Source of the DNA: Planctomycetaceae bacterium
GTDB lineage: Bacteria > Planctomycetota > Planctomycetia > Pirellulales > Pirellulaceae
Assembly: GCA_018658605.1 (NCBI GenBank)
Contig: JABHUV010000334.1
Coordinates: forward strand, 1-20,015
Length of the DNA stretch: 20,015 nt
Reading direction: 5' to 3'
Of the stretch, positions 1 to 8,448 are shown in pieces (within the stretch, counting starts at the first letter, position 1; each line of letters begins with the position of its first letter). Both the position numbers and the translations under genes were made by a program. The notes below the pieces were generated by a model. It was not told the origin of the DNA. It did no database searches and worked only from the letters and a program-made list of their open reading frames with translations.

Positions 1-3000
1 CGATGTCCATCGCTACTGATATTTACAGCCTCGGCGCAATTCTCTTTGAAATTCTTTTTAATCGCCCTCCCAGATCGATGCAAAGTCAACCGTCATCGCT
101 ACAGTCCTTATTGAACTCGGTCATCAAGGGTAATATCCCACGAGCGATGGACATCGCCACCAGAAACAAACGAATAATTGCAAGCATCTGTGACAAGTGC
201 CTCGCGACGTCTCCAAACGACCGATACACTTCAGTACAGAATCTAATCGATGACCTATACCGATGGCGCGACGACGAGCAAGTGTTCGCAGCTCCGAACA
301 TTATCACCCAGCGAATATCGCGAACTGTTAGACGCCACCAGCGCACCACACTCACAACTTTATTTCTGTTGTTGCTCGCCACGATCGTTACTTGCGGGTT
401 CTATTCAGCCGTAACTTCATCGCAAAGTACTTTGCGCCGAGCCAGAGACAGCGAACGCAAACAACAAACAGACATCGATCGACAACAAATTCTACTTACA
501 AGTGCAATCTCTGATGCAATTGACGCCCGCCTTAACGCAGAATCTGGCAAACAGGCAGCTGAACTGCAAACTAGGGCTTCCACCAACGCGACCTTAGAGC
601 ATCAACTTGCAAGGCAGCTTTCCGTCGACGCCACCGAGCGCGCCAACATTGAACAGCGCAAAGCGGATAACGCGACGAAAGAAGCCGATATTCAATCAAA
701 ACGCGCCAATACGAACCGTGCCGAACTCGATCGGGTTCGACTTCAGACCGAACACCTGTCCTACAAACGACAACTTGATATTGAAGCAGGATATACTAAG
801 ACCGCGATGCAACTGGCAGACTCTGGCGACTTTCAAACGGCGCTTGCCTGGGCCAGCGTTTCCCACGACCACGCTGAATCTATCGACCGGAATCAAATTA
901 TACTCGCGGAACATCAGACCCGTATTATGGCTATCCGCAATCGCCTACCAGGGTTGATTGGATATCGCCAACTTTCCGATACACCTTTACTCACACGGTA
1001 CTCCCCCACCGCCAATGCGTTAGCAGTTGTGACTGTTAACGATGAATCCCGCCCTGCGACAGTACAATTATTTCACGGTAACACGCTGCAACAATTGCAC
1101 CCACCTTTTCCCATCGAGCTTTCTGCATCCGTAATAACTTTTTCGACTGATGGACTGTATTTAATTGTCGCAGGCAAGTCAAATCAAACGCCAAGGGTCA
1201 ACGAAATCGTGCTGATATCGTTAACTGATCTATCATTGCAACGATACACGCCATCCGTTCCAGGTCATATAACAACGTTGGCTGCTACGACCGACAGAGT
1301 TGTTTTGGGCACCGATAAGGGTTTACTCAACACATATAACATTCCCAATATTGCATTGCGGCACAGTGTCACGGCCCACCGCGGCGTCATCACCACAATG
1401 TTGTTATCTCCTGACGGTTCGATGGTGGCAACCGGTAGTACCGATTCCACAGCAAGACTTTGGGAACTCGATACACTCACCCCCTTATCTATCGAAATGC
1501 AGCATAAATCCGCCGTGGTTAACGTGCGATTCTCCAACGTTGCGAATGCCGTAATAACAACCTCAGCTAACGGTTTTTCCCTCTCTTGGGATTCGACGCA
1601 ATTTCTGACCAAACCTCGATTGGCACGTGGCCCCACTCCAGCTGCTCCTCAATCCGTTACCGCTACAGCGCATCATCCGACAGAATTGTTGTTTGCAATA
1701 GGAACAGATGACGGTAGCGTTCGAGTTTTCAATTCCCCGGGAAGCGACTTCATCGCCCCTTTATCATTTATTTCAGCCATTACCACTCTAGCGTTTTCCG
1801 AAGACGCACGCCTATTGACAATTGGAACGACGTCGGGCCAGCTATCAATCTATGATTTTTCACAACGGCAAATGATTTACGAGAAAGTTTCGCACCTCGG
1901 CTCCATATCTTCCGTCAACTTATCTTCAAATAATCGTTTTGCAACAGTGACCACTGGCAACGGGCATATTATATTATGGGATCTCGCCCAAGCGAATCTG
2001 GCACCAGTACAATATGCCGCGGGAGAAGATGTATCAATTCTGTGTCCAACCGCATCCCAATCCGCGGTTCTTTTTGTGACTAATAAATCGACGTTAAATG
2101 AAGTTACGTCAGATTCTCATTTCTCGCAGCTTGGCGTTCCCATTGAAATGGGAATGCCCATTGACCAGATTGCATTATCCCCGTACTCCACAAAAGGATT
2201 CGTTATATCACAACGGTTCGCACAACTAATCACCACCTCACCCCTAAATCCCGTTGGGCCACGAATTGAATTTGCCGGCAATATATTAGATGTCACAATA
2301 TCCGTCGCAGGCCGCTACGCTCTGAGCAGTGCGGATCGCTCGATCGTGGTCGGACATTTTGATGAGCAAGGATCGCAAACGCGAATCACCTCCCATAAAT
2401 TGGCCGCTAAATTCATTCGCTTTAATAGTGATATCTCAGCCCTCGTTGTCGTTGGCGCGATCGGGGACGCTACATCTAGTCGCGTAATACAAACCGTATC
2501 TATCACAGACGATTCAGTTTCAAAACGCGTCATTGCGCCCTTCGATATCAATTCGGTAGGAACTGCTTTGCTTCCCAATTCAAACGATCTCGTGGTCACG
2601 TCGACCGAAGGTAAGGTGTGGCGACTCGACACAGATTCCCTACGCTTAACACCATTTCACGATCTCGTGCTGGATGCCCGTAGAATTACCCGCCACGGTA
2701 AGTTGGATTTTTTATTAGCACGTGATGACACGATAGTAGGCCTGTCCTGTCCCGAACCACTCCCGACCTACCACTCTAATTTTCAAACAAATCATACGTC
2801 GCACAGTGCGCGTCTTAATTGGATACTGCGCGCTAATGATAGTCAATTCTCCATACAATCCGCTCAAACTGGTAATCACATTTGCCCACCGGTCTCTGTA
2901 CCCGCGCCGATTCTAGATGCCCTTTTGCTGGGCGACCGACGTCGACCACGTGTCCTAATAGCCACCACTGATGGTGTATACGACTACTCGATCGAAACAA

Positions 3001-3899
3001 CTGGCGATCCTAATCACGTCTTCTCGGTAAACCATACACTACTGAGCGGTTCACGCCTCGATTCCGAGCAAAAGATTGTTCCATTATCCAATAACGACGT
3101 CACCAAATTATTGCTTAGGGTTAAATTCCCACTCACGGATAAAACGGGAATCCTGCCATGGCTACGTCGGTACTCGACTAACATATCGGCGGACCAATGG
3201 CGGAGCCACATTGCCGGACTACGCACCAAATTATCCAAAATGTCCGCCAATCAGCACCCAAGCAGCCGTAAAGCTTTGGTTGAGGACCTAAATTACGCGT
3301 TGCTTTCGTCGGGAAGTTATCTGGAAGCAATTAACCTTTTTCTTTCGGCCGACGATAACGACGTTAAACCGTCCTACCAAGCCGTTGTATTGTCAGCGTG
3401 GCTCGATGACGAAGCTCTTTACAACCGTGCGTTAAGACGTCTGCTAAGAACGGCCGACCCTCGCATTCCGCAACATTTCGTATATTTATTGAATGGAATC
3501 TCCTTGGCCGCGCACAATCTTCCAACTGAATCCCTACTAAACGCGTTAGATCGACTTCCCGATCGACTTGCCGGCAACGTTTTAGTACAAAGAGGGCAAT
3601 TAGGGCTCGCCATCTTTCGGGATGATAGACTACTGGCCGCGGACGTTCTTGCAAAAATGACAAATTCCGAATTGTCTTTGCCCCTGCGACTTTATTCGAA
3701 AATGGCTGGACACTGGATCAATCCACAGTCACTAGCAGTCGAAAGCTTGGGACAACTCCGGCATCAAATCAGCGTTCTTCCATCATTACAAGGCGGAAAC
3801 CCCGGCAGAAATTGGGAAGAACGCTGCTTGCTGGACATATTAATGAGGCGACTTCAACAAACAAACAGTGCGAACCTTAAAGGAGATGACAATGACTAA
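1..3899 (+). CDS. Ser/Thr protein kinase with WD40 repeats, 5'-truncated by the window edge
   Basis: The frame is already open at the left edge, and the first ATG (position 3) falls inside a kinase fold, so the true start lies upstream. Counting from that ATG, residues 5-17 match kinase subdomain IX (TDIYSLGAILFEI) and the C-lobe continues to about 95, ending in the usual planctomycete 'PNDRYTSVQ' type block. The G-loop, catalytic HRD and DFG regions are outside the window. A transmembrane helix (about 116-137) follows, then a charged, Ala/Gln-rich likely coiled coil (about 140-265), then WD40-like repeats (about 320-1000; the clearest is residues 460-492 with 'STARLWELD', another ends 'HIILWDLAQ'). 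The last 240 residues look helical and TPR-like. The known architecture places the kinase in the cytoplasm and the WD40 part outside the membrane. It overlaps the next gene, a paralogue of the same layout, by 8 nt. Substrate and ligand are not deducible. Confidence 0.9.
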   Translation, partial: MSIATDIYSLGAILFEILFNRPPRSMQSQPSSLQSLLNSVIKGNIPRAMDIATRNKRIIASICDKCLATSPNDRYTSVQNLIDDLYRWRDDEQVFAAPNIITQRISRTVRRHQRTTLTTLFLLLLATIVTCGFYSAVTSSQSTLRRARDSERKQQTDIDRQQILLTSAISDAIDARLNAESGKQAAELQTRASTNATLEHQLARQLSVDATERANIEQRKADNATKEADIQSKRANTNRAELDRVRLQTEHLSYKRQLDIEAGYTKTAMQLADSGDFQTALAWASVSHDHAESIDRNQIILAEHQTRIMAIRNRLPGLIGYRQLSDTPLLTRYSPTANALAVVTVNDESRPATVQLFHGNTLQQLHPPFPIELSASVITFSTDGLYLIVAGKSNQTPRVNEIVLISLTDLSLQRYTPSVPGHITTLAATTDRVVLGTDKGLLNTYNIPNIALRHSVTAHRGVITTMLLSPDGSMVATGSTDSTARLWELDTLTPLSIEMQHKSAVVNVRFSNVANAVITTSANGFSLSWDSTQFLTKPRLARGPTPAAPQSVTATAHHPTELLFAIGTDDGSVRVFNSPGSDFIAPLSFISAITTLAFSEDARLLTIGTTSGQLSIYDFSQRQMIYEKVSHLGSISSVNLSSNNRFATVTTGNGHIILWDLAQANLAPVQYAAGEDVSILCPTASQSAVLFVTNKSTLNEVTSDSHFSQLGVPIEMGMPIDQIALSPYSTKGFVISQRFAQLITTSPLNPVGPRIEFAGNILDVTISVAGRYALSSADRSIVVGHFDEQGSQTRITSHKLAAKFIRFNSDISALVVVGAIGDATSSRVIQTVSITDDSVSKRVIAPFDINSVGTALLPNSNDLVVTSTEGKVWRLDTDSLRLTPFHDLVLDARRITRHGKLDFLLARDDTIVGLSCPEPLPTYHSNFQTNHTSHSARLNWILRANDSQFSIQSAQTGNHICPPVSVPAPILDALLLGDRRRPRVLIATTDGVYDYSIETTGDPNHVFSVNHTLLSGSRLDSEQKIVPLSNNDVTKLLLRVKFPLTDKTGILPWLRRYSTNISADQWRSHIAGLRTKLSKMSANQHPSSRKALVEDLNYALLSSGSYLEAINLFLSADDNDVKPSYQAVVLSAWLDDEALYNRALRRLLRTADPRIPQHFVYLLNGISLAAHNLPTESLLNALDRLPDRLAGNVLVQRGQLGLAIFRDDRLLAADVLAKMTNSELSLPLRLYSKMAGHWINPQSLAVESLGQLRHQISVLPSLQGGNPGRNWEERCLLDILMRRLQQTNSANLKGDDND
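3879..3885 (+). promoter_or_regulatory. Ribosome binding site of the second kinase gene
   Basis: AAAGGAG lies 6 nt before the ATG at 3892, inside the last codons of the upstream kinase gene. It favours ATG 3892 over the GTG at 3868 and the ATG at 3886 (which touches the motif). The start then overlaps the upstream stop as ATGACTAA, a layout typical of translational coupling. Confidence 0.75.
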
Positions 3900-6800
3900 T
3901 GTTGATTCTCCTCTAATGGAAGCGTTGTTACACGCACGTGCTGACCATCCTAACAGATCGGCGTTGTTACAGTCACTACTTGCCCTGCTCCCCAGCCACA
4001 GCGTTGATATGCAGGCGACCATCGACATTGATGAAACACTTCAGGTGGTTCTCCAGCTTGCAGCACTTGATCCTGATGTCAACGAACACTTAACTGGCGC
4101 CTTATTAAAGCAATATGGCCTTAAGTTGCCGTTGGATCCATCAGCAACTAACGTCTGGCGATCGCCCGCTGACAATGACTCAACATTTGATCTCCCCAAT
4201 CCGTCGCAACCAACAAAACCAATCGCACAACAACCGTCGCTTTCAGAAACGCCGAGTCTTAGCCATATTATTAACAACTCGCAAAGCGCTAGTGTTTGGG
4301 TCGCGAACGATCCTGTACTCCATCGCCCTGTCGTGCTAAAAGAATACTCCCCTGCGGACTACAACTCTGGTACCCACAAGCACAACGAAAATCAATTTCT
4401 GCAGGAAGCTCAAATTACCGGACAACTTGAACACCCCAACATTATCCCCGTTTATGCTGTTTCTTGGAACCAAGACGGCAGGCCCTATTACACCATGAAG
4501 CATCTCGACGGGGATACACTTGCTGAGAGTATTCACATATACCATAACCATAACACTCGACACTCTATCCGTTCGTTACGTCCTCTTCTCGATATTTTTT
4601 CGAATGTCTGTCGAGCAATTGCGTATGCACACAATCGCGGAGTGATCCATCGCGATATTAAGCCGTCCAACATCGCGATCGGCAGTTACGGTGAAGTGAT
4701 GGTCATAGACTGGGGACTCGGAACGACCGACTCATCGTTATCGGAAACGGCAACCGAAAATGCAATCGCTCCAAACTCATTACATCAAGACGCCGGTCAA
4801 ACGATGCACGGTAAATACCAAGGCACACCGAATTACATGTCACCAGAACAGGTCACTGGCGGTACTCTGACCTGTTGTACCGACATCTATTCCCTTGGCG
4901 GCGTGTTATTTTCGATATTAACGGCTCAGCCACCACGTAATGCAACCTCCCAATCACCACCCTTATCTGAATTGCTTGACGACATTGTGAGTGGATATAT
5001 ACCGACGCCGAATAGTGTCGAACCTACTATCCCCATAGAACTAGGTGCGATCGTCAACAAGGCAATGCAACGTGATCCAGAACGGCGATATCAAAACGTG
5101 ACATCGTTGCTCACCGATCTGCAAGCCGTTATGGCCGACGAGGCCATAGCGGTTTGTCCAGATACAATACCCAGGGCGGTGGCACGCTGGATCCGAAAAC
5201 ATCCGACATTGGTGTCTATTGGGTTTACAGTTTTGACACTGGGTTTTTTTTCCTTGAGCATTTTCAATTTCGTCATTGAGAAGTCCAACGAGCAAACACG
5301 CGTGCTACTAAAGAACTCACAGGTTTTAACTCGCGAGGGAATGATACTCCGAAATGAACTCCTAACTGAACACGACAAACAAGCCGCTGCAAAAGAATCT
5401 GCGCTAACAAGTCAAACAATTGCAATTCAACAGCGGCGTGTAGCATCGGAGCAAGCCGCTCTGGCCAATTCCGCTCGCTCGGATGCGTCCCACCAATTCG
5501 AACTAGCTACGAAATTATCTATGGACGCTCGGCGGGCGTCCACACACGCGGCAACGGCAAAACTTGAAGCTTACGCCGCGCTTGAAAAAACGAAAACACT
5601 AAAGAACAAATCCCAACAACTAGCGGCTATCATTCGTGGTGAACACGTGCGCCAACTTACCAGTAACGCACACCATTTAATTGATCTAAATCGGCAGCAT
5701 GAAGCAATACTACCACTTATAACCGCGATCACTACTCCCGACATGGGCGGTGATCGTCTCGATCAGTTGCTCACCTTGACTAACTCTCTCATGAGTCAAG
5801 GTGTTGCTTTATTAAACATCGAATTGACTAATAACTTTTCAGTAAATTTATTACCACGCGCGCAAGCTATTCGCGCGACCGCTTTGTCATGTGTAAGTTC
5901 ATCCCAAGATGATAAGACTTACCAAATATTATGGCTTCCTCCGTTCACGGATAACCGGAATTTCACGCCAACCGTGCGGGACGTTTCAACCATTCCTGTA
6001 GCGGTACTTCATAATGACAACAATGATACGCTGGTGCTAGTCATGTCCGACCGCAACGCCACGTCTATCGAGGTGTACCCAATGGGCACTTCAACGCCCC
6101 CCCTATCATTTAACCTAGGCATTCAAGCAACTTCGGCAATTCTTTCAAATTCTCAAAACCAAATTATCGTTGGAACCAACAAAGGCGGTGGTTATTCAGT
6201 CGACGTGCAAACTGGCGCACTGACTGTAATTTTACCCGACACGGGGTCACCGATCACCGACCTATCTTTGCATGCAAACTCGTCGATAGCTGCATTCGCC
6301 TCCAAGTCAACCATACATATTGTCACCGATCCGCTGGACACACCTACAAGGACAAAATCCCTTCAACTCCCTGACTCCGTTGCGGCAATGCAATTCAATT
6401 CCGCCCAGTCATTGATTGCAGTTACGTCCCGGGGATACGTTTTAGAGTATTTCCAATTACCCAGCGCCCCAAAACGAACTAGATATCGCCCGCCGACGAG
6501 TACCAGTAGACTGCGTAACATTTGCGTGCATCCTAGTGGCGCCATGCTGTTAGCCCATTCAAGTAACCACTTGACATTACTTGACCACAAGTTAACTCCC
6601 ACAACTGTGCAATCGCCACTAACCATCTCGGTAAGCTCAATGGCATTTACATCCGACGGTCAATTTGCTTTAACGACGACAGATCGTCGAATTACTACTA
6701 TTTGGGATTGCGAGTCGCTGCAGCCTCGCAACCTACCGATGAAATCGGACTATCGGGTAATCGCAATGGAACTGGATATCCGCAACCAATCTCTATTTAC

Positions 6801-7017
6801 AATACACTCCGATGCATCCCTCCGAACGTGGAAAATACCGGCTGATAATACAATTGGGATGGACAACAACAATCCACTTCTCAAACCAAGCATAACATCG
6901 ACTCTAGAACGCTTTCAGCTCATGTTGTCCGTCCGGTCAACGGACACGGGTTTGGGCGTAACCTCTGCCGAAGCGAAGCGGTTATTAGCATCTCAACCAA
7001 ACGCAAACAAGAATTAG
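3892..7017 (+). CDS. Membrane Ser/Thr protein kinase with WD40-like C-terminal domain
   Basis: This 1041-residue protein starts at ATG 3892, chosen because of the AAAGGAG six bases upstream. A region of about 125 residues precedes the kinase domain (about 130-425). Visible kinase residues are K150 (VVLKEY), helix-C E172, H253-R-D255, K257, N260, D273 in DWG instead of DFG, and an APE-like SPE (MSPEQ). The glycine-rich loop is unusual: the segment before K150 reads NNSQSASVW, with no glycines. A TM helix (about 438-462) is followed by a Lys/Ala/Gln-rich probable coiled coil (465-590) and weak WD40-like blades (620-1030), one ending TIWDCES. Unlike the upstream paralogue it has no helical C-terminal tail. 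It probably phosphorylates cytoplasmic proteins and senses something outside the membrane (family inference). It is coupled to the preceding kinase gene. Confidence 0.92.
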   Translation: MTNVDSPLMEALLHARADHPNRSALLQSLLALLPSHSVDMQATIDIDETLQVVLQLAALDPDVNEHLTGALLKQYGLKLPLDPSATNVWRSPADNDSTFDLPNPSQPTKPIAQQPSLSETPSLSHIINNSQSASVWVANDPVLHRPVVLKEYSPADYNSGTHKHNENQFLQEAQITGQLEHPNIIPVYAVSWNQDGRPYYTMKHLDGDTLAESIHIYHNHNTRHSIRSLRPLLDIFSNVCRAIAYAHNRGVIHRDIKPSNIAIGSYGEVMVIDWGLGTTDSSLSETATENAIAPNSLHQDAGQTMHGKYQGTPNYMSPEQVTGGTLTCCTDIYSLGGVLFSILTAQPPRNATSQSPPLSELLDDIVSGYIPTPNSVEPTIPIELGAIVNKAMQRDPERRYQNVTSLLTDLQAVMADEAIAVCPDTIPRAVARWIRKHPTLVSIGFTVLTLGFFSLSIFNFVIEKSNEQTRVLLKNSQVLTREGMILRNELLTEHDKQAAAKESALTSQTIAIQQRRVASEQAALANSARSDASHQFELATKLSMDARRASTHAATAKLEAYAALEKTKTLKNKSQQLAAIIRGEHVRQLTSNAHHLIDLNRQHEAILPLITAITTPDMGGDRLDQLLTLTNSLMSQGVALLNIELTNNFSVNLLPRAQAIRATALSCVSSSQDDKTYQILWLPPFTDNRNFTPTVRDVSTIPVAVLHNDNNDTLVLVMSDRNATSIEVYPMGTSTPPLSFNLGIQATSAILSNSQNQIIVGTNKGGGYSVDVQTGALTVILPDTGSPITDLSLHANSSIAAFASKSTIHIVTDPLDTPTRTKSLQLPDSVAAMQFNSAQSLIAVTSRGYVLEYFQLPSAPKRTRYRPPTSTSRLRNICVHPSGAMLLAHSSNHLTLLDHKLTPTTVQSPLTISVSSMAFTSDGQFALTTTDRRITTIWDCESLQPRNLPMKSDYRVIAMELDIRNQSLFTIHSDASLRTWKIPADNTIGMDNNNPLLKPSITSTLERFQLMLSVRSTDTGLGVTSAEAKRLLASQPNANKN

Positions 7018-7041
7018 CGCTTTTGGAGTACCACGAACGAT

Positions 7042-7083
7042 TAACGGTGACGGTACACCTAATTTCCCGTCAACGGTCCGTTA
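7042..7083. terminator. Bulged inverted repeat between convergent genes, possible bidirectional terminator
   Basis: TAACGG-TGACGG (7042-7053) can pair with CCGTCA (7067-7072) and CCGTTA (7078-7083), leaving a 5-nt bulge (7073-7077) and a 13-nt loop. It sits in the 89-nt gap between the kinase stop and the DUF1080 stop, where both transcripts must end. No clear U-tract follows on either strand, so intrinsic termination is uncertain. Confidence 0.35.
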
Positions 7084-7106
7084 CAGTCGCTAAATACACC
7101 CTCCGC

Positions 7107-7841
7107 TTACTTCTTAGAGAGAACTTTTAGTAGCTTCAGGTTACGGAATTGAATAACCATTGGTTTGCCTCGATGAATTTGGAGAGCTAAGAGTCCCTTG
7201 AATTCGCGATTTTTACTGTCATCATCCGTTATGTCAACTGTAACCTTTCCATTAATTGAGTGCACTAGTCGGTTTCCTACTGCTCGAATTTCGAGAGTTG
7301 TCCACTTCGTGAGATCCTCTTGAACCACCGGTCCTAGGGTAGCTATGACATTCTTTTCACCTTTGTCATTAACAACAACTCGTTGTCCCCGTTGTGCGAC
7401 GATTCCTCGCCCTCCTTCGTCATACAGCATTCCGGTGTACTCAGGTTTCGCATGAATATCTGCTTGGTATCCTTTTATTCTAAAATCGCCCGAACCCACT
7501 ATTGCCTGGCTTCGGTATTGAACCCCGGAATTATTCTCTCCAACTAAGCGAAATTCGGCCTTGAATACAAAATCGTCTACGGTTCCATCCCAGATAAGAA
7601 ACTGATTATATGGTAGGGCGCGTTCATTGGTTGTCGTGCCAGTAATAGCACCATCTTTCACCGACCACCGCGTCATATCGCCTTTCCACCCCGACAGATC
7701 TTTGCCGTTAAAAATACTGCGAAATTCTTCCGCGCCCACGCGCGGCGCGAACACTGTGAAGGTGCTCGTGAGTAACAAAGCACCAACGAACAATAGTTTT
7801 GGCGCCAAACTCTGAGTGTTATCAAATATTTTTTGCATCAT
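7107..7841 (-). CDS. DUF1080 / 3-keto-disaccharide hydrolase family exported protein
   Basis: The 244-residue protein has an N-terminal signal sequence (hydrophobic core about 16-30, likely cleavage near VGA/EE around residue 37), so it is exported. The family hallmark follows directly: IFNGKDLSGW (about 43-52), then a jelly-roll/concanavalin-like domain with the conserved NSGVQYRS and GYQADI segments and an ending like IQFRNLKL. The family (PF06439) includes 3-keto-disaccharide hydrolases and is greatly expanded in planctomycetes; the exact substrate here is unknown. The stop of lutC lies only 7 nt upstream, so it is very probably co-transcribed as the last gene of the lut unit. Two tandem ATG codons occur at the start; the ribosome site is weak (AGAAAG). 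No partner sugar dehydrogenase (Gfo/Idh/MocA) is visible nearby. Confidence 0.9.
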   Translation of the reverse strand: MMQKIFDNTQSLAPKLLFVGALLLTSTFTVFAPRVGAEEFRSIFNGKDLSGWKGDMTRWSVKDGAITGTTTNERALPYNQFLIWDGTVDDFVFKAEFRLVGENNSGVQYRSQAIVGSGDFRIKGYQADIHAKPEYTGMLYDEGGRGIVAQRGQRVVVNDKGEKNVIATLGPVVQEDLTKWTTLEIRAVGNRLVHSINGKVTVDITDDDSKNREFKGLLALQIHRGKPMVIQFRNLKLLKVLSKK

Positions 7842-7848
7842 TCACTTT

Positions 7849-8448
7849 CTAATTTTCTTGAGTAACAATGATATCTAGCGTACGAGCACCGTGTGCACCG
7901 ATAACTAACGACTGTTCAATATCAGCCGTTTTCGATGGACCGGAGATCCAGCACCCGAATCGCGAAAAATCCATAAGCCCAGAGGAATATGCCTCCGCTA
8001 GGTTGTTTAATATTTTACCACTTTCGATGACCAATACGAGGTGTTGTGTGAGGAACAACGCTGCCCGATGGGCAATATTCTCATCGTCCACCCAGATGGC
8101 ACCATTTTCCGCCACGCCGATTTTACCCTTGGCAATGAATACATCAAGTGTTTCCAGCTCGTGCGGGTCGCCCACGGAGTCGAGGACAAGAGACCCCATT
8201 TCGATATCAGGAACGCAGCAACACACAACGTCGGCCGTGTCCATGCAGTCCAATTGTTTAATCAACTCCGCGCACTCCGCAGGTCCATCCGCACCATGAA
8301 TTTGAGCGCTAATTTGAATTGACGTGTCTCGAAACTGTGCAACTGGGTCGTCGTATTGAATCCATTCGCCGGATAGTGACGGCAACTCCACCGGAAGTGC
8401 GTTTTGTCGGTTTAACCGCGATAATATTTCCGTTTTACTATCACTCAT
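7849..8448 (-). CDS. lutC: LutC, lactate utilization protein C (LUD domain)
   Basis: A 199-residue LUD-domain protein and the third subunit of the LutABC iron-sulfur L-lactate oxidation system, which converts L-lactate to pyruvate in the cytoplasm. The C-terminal half carries the family pattern: GVAENGAIW, a QHLVLVIESG strand, and the ending GPSKTADIEQSL followed by GAHGARTLDII. The start is ATG 8448 (MSDSKTEIL) because a strong GGAGGT lies just upstream; a longer reading from 8481 would ignore it. ATG overlaps the lutB stop by 8 nt (ATGAGTGA). The DUF1080 gene follows after 7 nt. The length is near the short end of the family. The identification also rests on the complete lutA-lutB-lutC order. 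Confidence 0.93.
   Translation of the reverse strand: MSDSKTEILSRLNRQNALPVELPSLSGEWIQYDDPVAQFRDTSIQISAQIHGADGPAECAELIKQLDCMDTADVVCCCVPDIEMGSLVLDSVGDPHELETLDVFIAKGKIGVAENGAIWVDDENIAHRAALFLTQHLVLVIESGKILNNLAEAYSSGLMDFSRFGCWISGPSKTADIEQSLVIGAHGARTLDIIVTQEN

Noticed and set aside
401..957. Several open frames of 60-120 codons opposite to or out of phase with the kinase genes
   Set aside because: They lie wholly inside a strongly supported coding frame, lack ribosome sites and show no family features.
5300..5640. Repetitive Ala/Lys/Gln coding region after the kinase TM helix considered as a DNA repeat
   Set aside because: The bias is at protein level (coiled-coil composition); no exact DNA repeat units are seen.
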